A program made the translations under genes and the position numbers. Source: Verrucomicrobiia bacterium (GTDB lineage Bacteria; Verrucomicrobiota; Verrucomicrobiia; JADLBR01). Taken from it: DNA of 34,687 nt. Position 1 is the first letter of the stretch; every line of letters starts with the position of its first letter. Under the pieces are notes generated by a model. It was not told the origin of the DNA. It made no database searches and saw nothing but the letters and a program-made list of their open reading frames with translations. Shown here piece by piece: positions 14,884-22,053 of this stretch. The stretch lies in NCBI GenBank assembly GCA_020847615.1, contig JADLBR010000271.1, forward strand, positions 1 through 34,687. Reading direction: 5' to 3'.

Positions 14884-14911
14884 GGCCGGACGAAGTCCGA
14901 AAAACTCCTAG
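14884..14911 (-). repeat. Dispersed repeat family B abutting the aroE stop
   Basis: Minus strand: the aroE TAG leads directly into GAGTTTTTCGGACTTCGTCC, then GGCC. CGGAC and GTCCG form a 5-bp stem around TTC. It matches the argB-associated copy at 12684-12713 in sequence and in starting exactly at the TAG. Confidence 0.6.
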
Positions 14912-15735
14912 GCCTTGTTCCCCATCGCCCGGCGCATCACGTCGATGGGGGGCTCGACGCCGGTGTACATCTTGAACTTGTACACGGCCTGCCAGAGCAG
15001 CATCTCGTCGCCATGCACGACGCGGCATCCGGCGGACATCGCGTCCTGAAGCAGCCGCGTCTCGCGCGGCGTGGTGACGATGTCCATGACGGTCATGCCC
15101 GGACGCAGCAGATCCCGCGGCACCAGGGATCTCCCCTCCAGGGGCGTGTTGACCATGCCCATCGGCGTCGTGTTGATCACGATCTCCGACCGCGCGATGC
15201 TCGCCTCAAGCATCGACAGGTCGCCCCACGGGCAACCCACGCTCGCGCCGAGCGACTCGGCCATCTCGATCTCCTCGGCCCGATTCAGGATGGTCAATGC
15301 GGCGCCGGCCTCCTTCAGCGAGAAGGCCATCGCGCGGGCCGCGCCCCCGGCCCCCACCAGCGTGATGCCCTTGCCCCGGACCTCGGTCTTCTCCTGGAGC
15401 GCCTTGAGCGCGCCCCTGCCATCGGTCGTGCCACCGATCAGGCGCCCCTCCCGATTCATGACGACGGCCACCGCCCCCACGTGCCTCGATTCGTCATCCA
15501 GCTCGTCCAGATGCGGGATGATGGAAATCTTGTACGGGATCGTCACACCGGCGGCCGCGATCCCCAAGTGACGGATCCCGTCCACGGCCTTTCCCAGGTC
15601 GCCCACGATGAATGGCACATAGATGTAGTTGAGGCCCAGCGCCTCCATCGCCGCGTTGTAGATCGCGTACATCTTGCTGGTCCTGTAGGTGGAACCCAGG
15701 AACCCGATCAGCTTTGTCTCCCCGTCAATCTTCAA
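14908..15735 (-). CDS. aroE: Shikimate dehydrogenase, divergent
   Basis: A 275-residue protein. GVTIPYKISIIPHLDELD holds the catalytic Lys of the family, GGTTDGRGAL the paired Asp, and TLVGAGGAARAMAFSL the glycine-rich NADP loop; INTTPMGM and DIVTTPRETRLL follow as in AroE, so it should reduce 3-dehydroshikimate to shikimate. Deviations: the shikimate-binding SLSP motif is replaced by RTSKMY near the N-terminus, and the usual GAVNTV is GAVAVV, so the substrate pocket differs from standard AroE. ATG overlaps aroK by 11 bp and has AAGGAG eleven bases upstream. It is the last gene of the aroQ-aroA-aroK-aroE operon. Its TAG stop merges with a family B repeat. Confidence 0.87.
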   Translation of the reverse strand: MKIDGETKLIGFLGSTYRTSKMYAIYNAAMEALGLNYIYVPFIVGDLGKAVDGIRHLGIAAAGVTIPYKISIIPHLDELDDESRHVGAVAVVMNREGRLIGGTTDGRGALKALQEKTEVRGKGITLVGAGGAARAMAFSLKEAGAALTILNRAEEIEMAESLGASVGCPWGDLSMLEASIARSEIVINTTPMGMVNTPLEGRSLVPRDLLRPGMTVMDIVTTPRETRLLQDAMSAGCRVVHGDEMLLWQAVYKFKMYTGVEPPIDVMRRAMGNKA

Positions 15736-16276
15736 GGCCCATCTCCTTCAGTTGCCGCAGGATCTTGCCCGCGTTGACCTCCGGCGCCTCCGCGCCGCAC
15801 TCCACCCGCACCGCAGCCAGAGACGAATACACGGGCCTCCGCGCGGCCAATATCTCATCCAGCGACCGCCTCGGGTCGTCGGGATACGGGAAAAACGCCG
15901 GGATCCCCCGCGACACGATGCGCTCCAGCAGCACGTCCTCGCGCACGTCGATGAACACGATCGTCCCCATGCCGCGCAGCAGCTCCCGGTTCTCTTCCGC
16001 CAGCGGCAATCCCCCGCCCGTCGAGAGCACGTAGGACTCCTCGCGCAGCGCCCCCACCAGCGCGCGGAGCGCCGCCGTCTCGATGGCGCGGAAATACTCC
16101 CCCCCGTGCCTCTTGAAGATATCGCGGAAGGGCAACCGCTCGCCCTTCTGCTCGGCGTGGAGCCGCTCGATCTCGGCGTCCATGTCGATGAACCTGACAC
16201 CCAGGCTTCTCGCCAACAGCCGCCCGGCGGTCGTCTTGCCGCTCGATTTCATGCCGATCAGGATGATCTTATTCAT
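15725..16276 (-). CDS. aroK: Shikimate kinase
   Basis: A 183-residue P-loop kinase. GMKSSGKT (residues 8-15) is the Walker A loop, DMD (31-33) binds magnesium and shikimate, GGEYFRAIE carries the shikimate-binding Arg, and STGGGLPL is the conserved glycine triplet. The lid region is longer than in typical AroK and contains RGIPAFFPYPDDPRR. It transfers phosphate from ATP to the 3-hydroxyl of shikimate. It follows aroA by 24 bp and overlaps aroE by 11 bp, so all four aro genes should be made from one message. Confidence 0.92.
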   Translation of the reverse strand: MNKIILIGMKSSGKTTAGRLLARSLGVRFIDMDAEIERLHAEQKGERLPFRDIFKRHGGEYFRAIETAALRALVGALREESYVLSTGGGLPLAEENRELLRGMGTIVFIDVREDVLLERIVSRGIPAFFPYPDDPRRSLDEILAARRPVYSSLAAVRVECGAEAPEVNAGKILRQLKEMGLED

Positions 16277-16300
16277 GATGGCCGCCCGCCCGGTGAACCG

Positions 16301-17611
16301 CTATGGCTCTTCGACAACCTCGAAGTCCGCGCCCGATTGCCGCATCTCCTCGACGTAGGTGCCGAAGGATTTCTCCACCATCTGCGCGTCCGAGATCTTG
16401 GTCTCCCCATCGGCGGCCAGGCCCGCCACCGAGAACGCCATGACCATCCGGTGATCATAGTAGCCATCGATCCCAGCGCCCTTCAGGCGCCAGCTGCCGT
16501 CCTGATGGATGACCATGCCATCCTCGCGCTCGGTCACCCGCGCCCCCATCTTCTTCAGCTCCTTGCAAACCGCTGCGATCCGGTCGCACTCCTTCCAGCG
16601 CGCGGTCAGCGCGTTCTTGATGACCGTCTCCCCCCGGGCGAAACAGGCCGCGACCGCCATCGTCGGCACCTGGTCGGGCAGGGCGTTCATGTCGGCCTCG
16701 ATGCCCCTGAGTTCGCCCGATCTCGCGGTGATGAGATCTTCCCCGATCGAGATGTCGGCTCCCATCCGCTCGAAAAGGTAGATCATCTGCTTGTCGCCGT
16801 AGGGATCGCCCAAGTCCATGCCGCGAACGCTCACCTCGGAGCCCGGCGTGATCATCGCCGCCAGCAGCGGATACCCCGGCGCCGACCACTCGAACGGTAT
16901 CCTCGCGTCGAACGGCCGGGGCGCCGCGTTGCCGGGCAAATGGTAATGCCGGTATGCCCCGCCCACGTTCTCGTAGGCCAGGCCGGCCCTATCAAACCAG
17001 TAGAGCAGCAGGTCGATGTACGCCGTTTCGCCTGGGTTCTCGACATGCACGTCGACCGGGCGCCCCGAGAGCGCCGCCGGGATCAGGACGCTAAAGACAG
17101 GCTGGCAGCCTATGCCGTCCATGTGGGCCACGCCGCCGTCCACCCGCCCCTTGAACACGAAGGGCGCCATGCCGTCGCCCTTCGTTGAGATGACGGTCAC
17201 CCCAAGCTCCTCCAGTGGCGCGATGAAGTTCTTCGTGATCTTGCGCAGTTTCCGAAGCGACTCGTCCCCCGTGAGCACCGTCCAGCCGGGGCAGGCCGCC
17301 GCGACGCCGGCCACGAACACCAGCATCGTGCCAGAGTTGTTGACATTGATGATGTCCTCCGGGGTCTGCAATTGGCCGGCCACGCCCTTGACCCGAAATA
17401 CGCTCTCCTCGGGCTCCGCGATCTCCGCCCCGTACATCCGCATCGCGCGCACCGCCTCGTGCCAGTCGCTGCTGACCTTCGGCCCGCGGATCATCGAGAC
17501 CCCATCGGCCAACGACGCCAATATCAGGGCCCGGAACGAGTGCGTCTTGGACGCCGGCATCGAGATCTCGCCCCGGATCGGGCCGCTCGGACGGACTTTC
17601 AGGTATCGCAT
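16301..17611 (-). CDS. aroA: 3-phosphoshikimate 1-carboxyvinyltransferase (EPSP synthase), divergent
   Basis: A 436-residue member of the EPSP synthase / MurA superfamily. Late motifs are standard: PDQVPTMAVAACF (catalytic Asp), WKECDRI (Lys and Arg), YYDHRMVMAFSVAGL and VEKSFGTY. Early motifs are not. The PEP/shikimate loop is PASKTHSFR (Lys22, Thr23, Arg27) instead of PGSKS-NR; NAGTAMR is NNSGTMLVF; the Ser-Ser-Gln shikimate-phosphate contact reads GCQ; and the Asn before the KE-DR motif is Thr. It overlaps aroQ by 13 bp. Position between aroQ and aroK supports EPSP synthesis, but the substitutions raise the chance of altered substrate or inhibitor behaviour. Residue equivalences are from memory of the E. 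coli enzyme. Confidence 0.88.
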   Translation of the reverse strand: MRYLKVRPSGPIRGEISMPASKTHSFRALILASLADGVSMIRGPKVSSDWHEAVRAMRMYGAEIAEPEESVFRVKGVAGQLQTPEDIINVNNSGTMLVFVAGVAAACPGWTVLTGDESLRKLRKITKNFIAPLEELGVTVISTKGDGMAPFVFKGRVDGGVAHMDGIGCQPVFSVLIPAALSGRPVDVHVENPGETAYIDLLLYWFDRAGLAYENVGGAYRHYHLPGNAAPRPFDARIPFEWSAPGYPLLAAMITPGSEVSVRGMDLGDPYGDKQMIYLFERMGADISIGEDLITARSGELRGIEADMNALPDQVPTMAVAACFARGETVIKNALTARWKECDRIAAVCKELKKMGARVTEREDGMVIHQDGSWRLKGAGIDGYYDHRMVMAFSVAGLAADGETKISDAQMVEKSFGTYVEEMRQSGADFEVVEEP

Positions 17612-18054
17612 GTCTTCGCCCTGATGTGAGCCACGATCTCTTTCAACCCCTCGTAGTAGCTCGCCTCCTTCAACCCGGTCACCTGCCCGATCCGCACGTC
17701 ATCCAATATGTTCACCGAACGGTTCACGCCCGTGGTCGCGATATCCGACATGTGCACCTCCACCACCGGTTTGCCCAGGTCGATCAGCGCCTGCCGGAAA
17801 CAATACGCGTACCGGATCAGCGCGCCGGGGTTGACGACCACGCCATCCGCCTCCCGCGATGAGTCCTTCTGCAAAAAATCGATGATGGCCCCCTCGTGGT
17901 TGGACTGGAAAATCTCGATGCCAACCCCAAGCTCGCCCGCCAGTGCCCTCAGCCGCCCGTCGATCTGCTCCATGGTCACGGTCCCGTACTTCGACGGGTC
18001 GCGCTTCCCCAACAGATTCAGGTTGGGGCCATGGATGATCAGGACCTTGGGCAT
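17599..18054 (-). CDS. aroQ: 3-dehydroquinate dehydratase, type II
   Basis: A 151-residue enzyme of normal type II length. GPNLNLLGKRDPSKYGT carries the catalytic Arg and Tyr, QSNHEGAIIDFLQ binds substrate, NPGALIRYAYCFRQAL replaces the common NPGAYTHYS block, and VEVHMSDI carries the catalytic His. NRSVNILDDVRIGQVTGL matches the end region loosely. It converts 3-dehydroquinate to 3-dehydroshikimate. The ATG at 18054 has no clear Shine-Dalgarno. It is the first gene of the operon, with a repeat-filled 177-bp gap upstream that should contain the promoter; I could not identify one. Confidence 0.93.
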   Translation of the reverse strand: MPKVLIIHGPNLNLLGKRDPSKYGTVTMEQIDGRLRALAGELGVGIEIFQSNHEGAIIDFLQKDSSREADGVVVNPGALIRYAYCFRQALIDLGKPVVEVHMSDIATTGVNRSVNILDDVRIGQVTGLKEASYYEGLKEIVAHIRAKTCDT

Positions 18055-18120
18055 CGCGGGAGGCTACCAAGACCGCGCCCCACGGGCAAGGGGACGGTTT
18101 GGGATCCCGGAAAACACTTG

Positions 18121-18200
18121 CGCGAAAATTCCCGCATCGCTTCCCGTAGCCGGACGCGTAAGCGTTTGGCCGCCAATCGCTCGAAGCGATCGGCTACACG
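18121..18200 (+). repeat. Dispersed repeat family A copy
   Basis: It reads GCGAAAATTCCCGCATCGCT, TCCCGTAGCCGGACGCGTAAG, CGTTTGGCCGCC, and ends ATCGGCTACACG. The same order of blocks is seen at 11236 and 26938. The arms GTAGCCG and CGGCTAC pair, and an inner ATCGCTCGAAGCGAT stem (ATCGCT/AGCGAT) is specific to this copy. It lies upstream of aroQ in the gap to the lipoprotein gene. Confidence 0.65.
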
Positions 18201-18231
18201 TTCGGCGCCGGGGGCGCCCCCGCACCACAGC

Positions 18232-18528
18232 TCACCTCTTCGGGGGCACCGGCTCGCCGTCGGGTCCCGCTTCGACCGCCCTGCCAAGCCGGATCTCCGG
18301 TCCCGGCCCCGTCGCCGGCACCGCCACATGAACGATAGCGGTCGCCGTCGCCACCACCGAGCCCCCAGAAGCGGGCGCGCCCGACGAGTCGGGATCGGGC
18401 GCCGAGCGATATGACCCGCCATCGCCACGCTCGCCGCAGGCCGCGAGACCCATCACCGCCAGCGCGCACCCGCAGCACCACGGGCATCGCCAATGGCCCA
18501 GCAGCCACGCGAGAAACAATGCCCTCAT
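18232..18528 (-). CDS. Small predicted lipoprotein coupled to the CAP-domain gene
   Basis: A 98-residue protein I cannot assign to a family. Its ATG overlaps the stop of the upstream gene (ATGA), which is the main reason for calling it. The N-terminus is hydrophobic with an unusual cysteine cluster (CPWCCGC, about residues 15-21) and ends in a lipobox LAAC (about Cys31) followed by GERGDGG. The mature part is low-complexity, rich in Gly, Ser, Pro and Ala, with a hydrophobic VVATATAIVHVAVPA stretch. It may be anchored in the same compartment as the CAP-domain protein. GC-rich sequence makes chance frames common, so certainty is moderate. Confidence 0.55.
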   Translation of the reverse strand: MRALFLAWLLGHWRCPWCCGCALAVMGLAACGERGDGGSYRSAPDPDSSGAPASGGSVVATATAIVHVAVPATGPGPEIRLGRAVEAGPDGEPVPPKR

Positions 18529-20732
18529 TCGATCACCTCGATCAGCCAGCGCATGAAAGCCTTCGGCCCGGCCGGTGCCGTGAACACGTGATTTGTTCCC
18601 GACCCCGTGTCCGGCAGCACGACCCAATGGATCAGGTTCGTGGAATGCTCTGCCCCATAGATGACACCGGATACCCCGGCCGGCTCAATGCAGCTCAGTC
18701 TCAGTTGGCCATCGACGCGCGTGGGACCCGGCGCCGATCCCCCATCCGACGGATCCGTCGGATCCATGCCGAACGCGTACTCGATACCGTTCGCCCGCCC
18801 GTCGCGGTCATGATCCATCGAGGCGCCGCCCACGATCGGAGCGAAAGACCACGCCGGATACCCCGATGGCGCCACCGCAGTCACGTACAGCGCCTCGCTG
18901 AAGGGGAACGCCTTGCACCCCAATGTCGGGCGCACCCGCATATGGTACTGCTGCCCCGCGACCAGCGACCCGCCGGCGGACGTCGCGTTCAGCGTGAAGT
19001 TCGACGATGTCCCGATGTCCGTGATCGTCGGCGACCCCAGTTCCTGGCTGGCTGTGACCCGGATGTCTTCCAAGAAACAACCGCAGTCGTTGCCGGAATT
19101 CGTGACCGTCGAGCCGCTGTACCGATAGACGAATCGGGCCCGCGTCGACTTTCCCGCGTAGGCGGTAAGACTGACATTGACCGATTGCCATGATGTGTCC
19201 CAGTTCGCGCTGCTGAGGCCAACCCCGTTGCGCCCCCAGACCTCCGACCACGACGCACCCGAATTCGTCGACACTTCCGCACTGAGCCGACTCGTCGTCG
19301 AGCTGAATCGAAAGATGTTGTAGAAACTCAGCGAACTCGATGCCGACGGCAGGATGTCCCGATCGATCTCGAAGCTCTGATTGGCGAATGCGGGGAATGT
19401 CAGGTGAAAGACGTTCGTCCCCGTTCGATTTCCCGGCGAACCATAGAGCGCGGTCAGGTTCGTCCTCAGCAGATAGGACGCCCCAGTCCCATCGAGCACC
19501 CGCGGGGCCGGGCTGTCCTCCGCGCCCTCGAGCCATGTCCCGGCCACCACCTGCCCCACCCCGACCTCGTACTTCTCCGCGCCCACCCCCGTGATCTGCG
19601 TCAACACGTACCCCGCCCCCGTCGTCGGCGGCGATGTCGTGCCCGTCAGCGCATACGGGTCCGTGATGACATCCGGATTGATCGCCGTCACCCGATACGT
19701 CACAGACGTCGGCGCCCCGCTCGCGCCCGGCGTGATTCCCGTCACCCGCACCTCCACCTCCTGCTCCAATGGCGCGGAGCCTCCGAAGGATGTCCAATTC
19801 GGCTCCCAGGCGATGGTCGGATCACCCGCCAGCCCCCCGCCCGTGTACCTGTGTATCACGGTGACGGGGATGTTCGACCCGCTGCCCACATGCGTCATCG
19901 ATACCGACGCCCCACCGAACGTCGGCGCCTCGAACACCGGCGTGCTGAAATGCAATGACCAGCGCGGATACACCGTCCCCGACGGCACAAATCCCGCCGG
20001 CGGCCACGCGTAATACTCCCCCTGCACCGGATTCGATGCCCGGTGCGACCCGGAGTCGATCACGTACACGCAGTTCGCCGCCGGTTGCCCCCCCGACGGG
20101 ATATCACCCGTCCCCATCTCCGCCTGCTTCGGGAACAACAGCCAACGGCGGTGCCCCACGGATGTGTTCCCGGCGCCCGGATCCTGCACGTATCCGTCCA
20201 TCGCGCCCACGCCAAACATGCCGATCGCCAGATTCCCCCGCGACGCGGCCTCCTGCCCAGCGGGACTCCAGCATGCGGTCACGCCAAAGTCGTTGCTTGG
20301 ATTGTGGGACAGCGCGTTGTTCTCGGACATGATCAGCGCGGCCGCCTGGGCCTTCGCGCTCTTGTTGGTATCGAATTCGATGTCGGCAGGAACCTCCGCC
20401 ATCGCCCGAAACCAATTGATCCGACGCCGCACGTCGTCCTTGAATGCCGAGGCCGTCGTCCCCGGATTGCACCCCGCCACGCTCCCCGTCCACGCGATCT
20501 TCGAATTCCCGTTCGTCGACGCGACGTAGGCGCACTGATAGAAGGACACCACGTCATTGCGGTCGCCGATGTCCACCAACAACGGCACCGCCGCATCGCC
20601 CACGGCATTGGAATTCCCCACCCCAGGGCTCCACCCGAGCGCCGCGGGGGCGAATCCTATGGCAACAGCCACCACCGGCCCCGTCGGGCGAAACCACCCC
20701 CGGAACCGCCGTTGCCACAAACCACTGCTCAT
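18525..20732 (-). CDS. Large exported protein with CAP (SCP/PR1-like) domain
   Basis: About 735 residues from the ATG at 20732, chosen because it opens a basic N-region and hydrophobic signal (VVAVAIGFAPAALG). Residues about 75-240 carry CAP-domain features: RRRINWFRAMAEVPADI, KAQAAALIMSENNALSH and NTSVGHRRWLLFP, with the conserved histidines and HRRW. Then come beta-rich segments, including a carbohydrate-binding or jelly-roll-like part around EIDRDILPSASSS to FLEDIRVTA. Near the C-terminus MDHDRDGRANGIEYAFGMDP is a calcium-type linker, followed by an AEHSTNLIHW module common at the ends of exported Verrucomicrobia proteins. The molecular function is unknown; CAP proteins bind lipids or act as proteases only in a few cases. 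It is coupled to the downstream lipoprotein. Confidence 0.82.
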   Translation of the reverse strand: MSSGLWQRRFRGWFRPTGPVVAVAIGFAPAALGWSPGVGNSNAVGDAAVPLLVDIGDRNDVVSFYQCAYVASTNGNSKIAWTGSVAGCNPGTTASAFKDDVRRRINWFRAMAEVPADIEFDTNKSAKAQAAALIMSENNALSHNPSNDFGVTACWSPAGQEAASRGNLAIGMFGVGAMDGYVQDPGAGNTSVGHRRWLLFPKQAEMGTGDIPSGGQPAANCVYVIDSGSHRASNPVQGEYYAWPPAGFVPSGTVYPRWSLHFSTPVFEAPTFGGASVSMTHVGSGSNIPVTVIHRYTGGGLAGDPTIAWEPNWTSFGGSAPLEQEVEVRVTGITPGASGAPTSVTYRVTAINPDVITDPYALTGTTSPPTTGAGYVLTQITGVGAEKYEVGVGQVVAGTWLEGAEDSPAPRVLDGTGASYLLRTNLTALYGSPGNRTGTNVFHLTFPAFANQSFEIDRDILPSASSSLSFYNIFRFSSTTSRLSAEVSTNSGASWSEVWGRNGVGLSSANWDTSWQSVNVSLTAYAGKSTRARFVYRYSGSTVTNSGNDCGCFLEDIRVTASQELGSPTITDIGTSSNFTLNATSAGGSLVAGQQYHMRVRPTLGCKAFPFSEALYVTAVAPSGYPAWSFAPIVGGASMDHDRDGRANGIEYAFGMDPTDPSDGGSAPGPTRVDGQLRLSCIEPAGVSGVIYGAEHSTNLIHWVVLPDTGSGTNHVFTAPAGPKAFMRWLIEVIE

Positions 20733-21059
20733 GCGCGGAAAGAGGCTCCCCCGCCAAATACGTTCTGTCAATTCCGGCATGCCAGAATTGCCTGACAACC
20801 CGGTCGGCCCTAAGACAATCCGCGCCCCATGGCAGACGGGCATGCGATCTGGCGCCGCCCAAAGGCAACAGTCGGGCAGAATTCTGGCTCCCCGCACCCG
20901 GTTTCCGCTATGACCGAGTCACCACCGGTTCCGCCGCGCCATTGCTGGAGCATCTGACTTACCGAACCGCATCCCATACCTGATGCGGCGGGGCACCACC
21001 GACGCCAAGAATGTAGCCGAAGCCGTGAGGCTTTGGCCGCCAAACGCTGACGCGTTCGG
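20733..21059. other. 327-bp gap upstream of the CAP-domain gene
   Basis: No credible gene is present. The gap holds a near-perfect 22-bp dyad (20769-20790, listed separately) and, at its far end, a family A repeat (21004-21082). The stretch 20791-21003 shows no gene, convincing sigma-70 promoter or strong hairpin that I can support. Confidence 0.5.
20769..20790. promoter_or_regulatory. 22-bp near-perfect dyad upstream of the CAP-domain gene
   Basis: Arms CAATTCCGGCA and TGCCAGAATTG are reverse complements except at one position and have no spacer, so the element is a protein-binding dyad rather than a hairpin. TGTCA and TGACA flank it more loosely. It sits 36-58 bp upstream of the chosen ATG at 20732, where an operator would be expected. 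An in-frame ATG lies at its centre (20780), which argues slightly against that alternative start. Confidence 0.45.
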
Positions 21060-21082
21060 CTACGGAAATTTGCGAGTCAGCC
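21004..21082 (-). repeat. Dispersed repeat family A copy, invading the end of the formyltransferase gene
   Basis: On the minus strand it starts GGCTGACTCGCAAAT (21082-21068), then CCGTAGCCGAACGCGTCAG, CGTTTGGCGGCC, AAAGCCTCACGGCTTCGGCT, ACATTCTTGGCG. Outer arms GTAGCCGAA and TTCGGCTAC pair. The first 23 bases are coding: they supply the last seven codons and the TAG stop of the formyltransferase gene. Confidence 0.7.
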
Positions 21083-22049
21083 GCTGCACCACCCGATACA
21101 CCCCCACCGGCAGGAATTCCGCGCGTGTGACCCGCAGGCATACGCCGTCCGCGCACCGCCAGCCGACCGTTCCCCCATCGATGCGCTCCGTCGGGACCAG
21201 TCGCGTCACGGGCCACGCCACGCCGCCGACGCGCGCCCACACGCGCGCAAAGCACCGGATGCGCCAAAGCCACTCTCCCGACGTGAGGCGCCCGGGATTC
21301 TCGACATGCGTGATCGCCTCATAGTCGGCGCGTGTAAACAGCCGAGCCTCGCCCCTCTGGGGTTCGCCGGGATCGCCGCCCAGCCACCTGTCCAGCAGCT
21401 GGGGCAACTGTCCCACCGCCTGCGCGGCCTTGGCGTGCTCGATCTCAGCCATTCCAGAGCGTTCTCCGATCGGGACGGCGCCCGCCGCCAAGACGTTGCC
21501 GGCGTCCAACGCGTCGGTCATGTGATGCACGGTCCAGCCGCTCGTCGGCTCGCGCAGGTACGCGGCCCAGTGCGTCGTGCGCATGCCCCGATACCGGGGC
21601 ACCTCGCCATTGTGGTAATTGATCGCCGAACGAAACACGCACAGCAGACTCTGGGGCAATTTCCTCGGCATGTAGAAACTCATGGCGGCCGTGGCGCCGA
21701 GCGACGAAAGCCGCCGCGCCATGGCATCGATGCCCGGAGCCGTCCAGTCCGGGGTGACGATCTCGCACCCGGTGCGTCGCGCGAAGCGGGCCAGGCCAAT
21801 CGGGGCCGGACCCCACCGGTACCAGGGCAACGCGGGATCGATCGCGCGCTGGGCCGCGCGCAGCAGTCCCGTGCCCACCCAGTCCCCCCACTCCGCCCAA
21901 GAACCCCTCGCCCGGTACGGGCACAGCGCCACGATGCGGGCATCCGACCGGGCACCGAGGGCGGAAACCAGTCCCCGCAGCAACGTCCGGGCCATGGGTG
22001 ATCCCACGTCACAGAAGACCGCGATGCGATGCGAGGTCACGGGCACCAT
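21060..22049 (-). CDS. Formyltransferase-domain protein, fifth gene of the hyp operon
   Basis: A 329-residue protein with a formyl-transferase (FMT/GART-type) fold. INYHNGEVPRYRGMRTTHWA (residues 143-162) holds Asn144 and His146, and TDALDAGNVL gives Asp182, the three catalytic residues of 10-formyltetrahydrofolate-using enzymes. The N-terminal part is Rossmann-like; residues about 238-329 (LFTRADYEAITHVENPG to the end) resemble the small C-terminal domain of Met-tRNA or sugar formyltransferases. There is no enoyl-CoA hydratase-like domain, so it is not full-length HypX. The gene starts 4 bp after hypE, so it is probably co-transcribed with hypFCDE. The ATG at 22049 was preferred to the overlapping upstream frame. 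Alternatives are sugar or peptide N-formylation unrelated to hydrogenase. Confidence 0.83.
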   Translation of the reverse strand: MVPVTSHRIAVFCDVGSPMARTLLRGLVSALGARSDARIVALCPYRARGSWAEWGDWVGTGLLRAAQRAIDPALPWYRWGPAPIGLARFARRTGCEIVTPDWTAPGIDAMARRLSSLGATAAMSFYMPRKLPQSLLCVFRSAINYHNGEVPRYRGMRTTHWAAYLREPTSGWTVHHMTDALDAGNVLAAGAVPIGERSGMAEIEHAKAAQAVGQLPQLLDRWLGGDPGEPQRGEARLFTRADYEAITHVENPGRLTSGEWLWRIRCFARVWARVGGVAWPVTRLVPTERIDGGTVGWRCADGVCLRVTRAEFLPVGVYRVVQRLTRKFP

Positions 22050-22053
22050 CGCC

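Noticed and set aside
21060-22049. Full HypX (HoxX) identity for the formyltransferase
   Set aside because: It is 329 residues and has no crotonase-like second half, and its motif NYHNGEVPRYRG is closer to Met-tRNA or sugar formyltransferases than to HypX.
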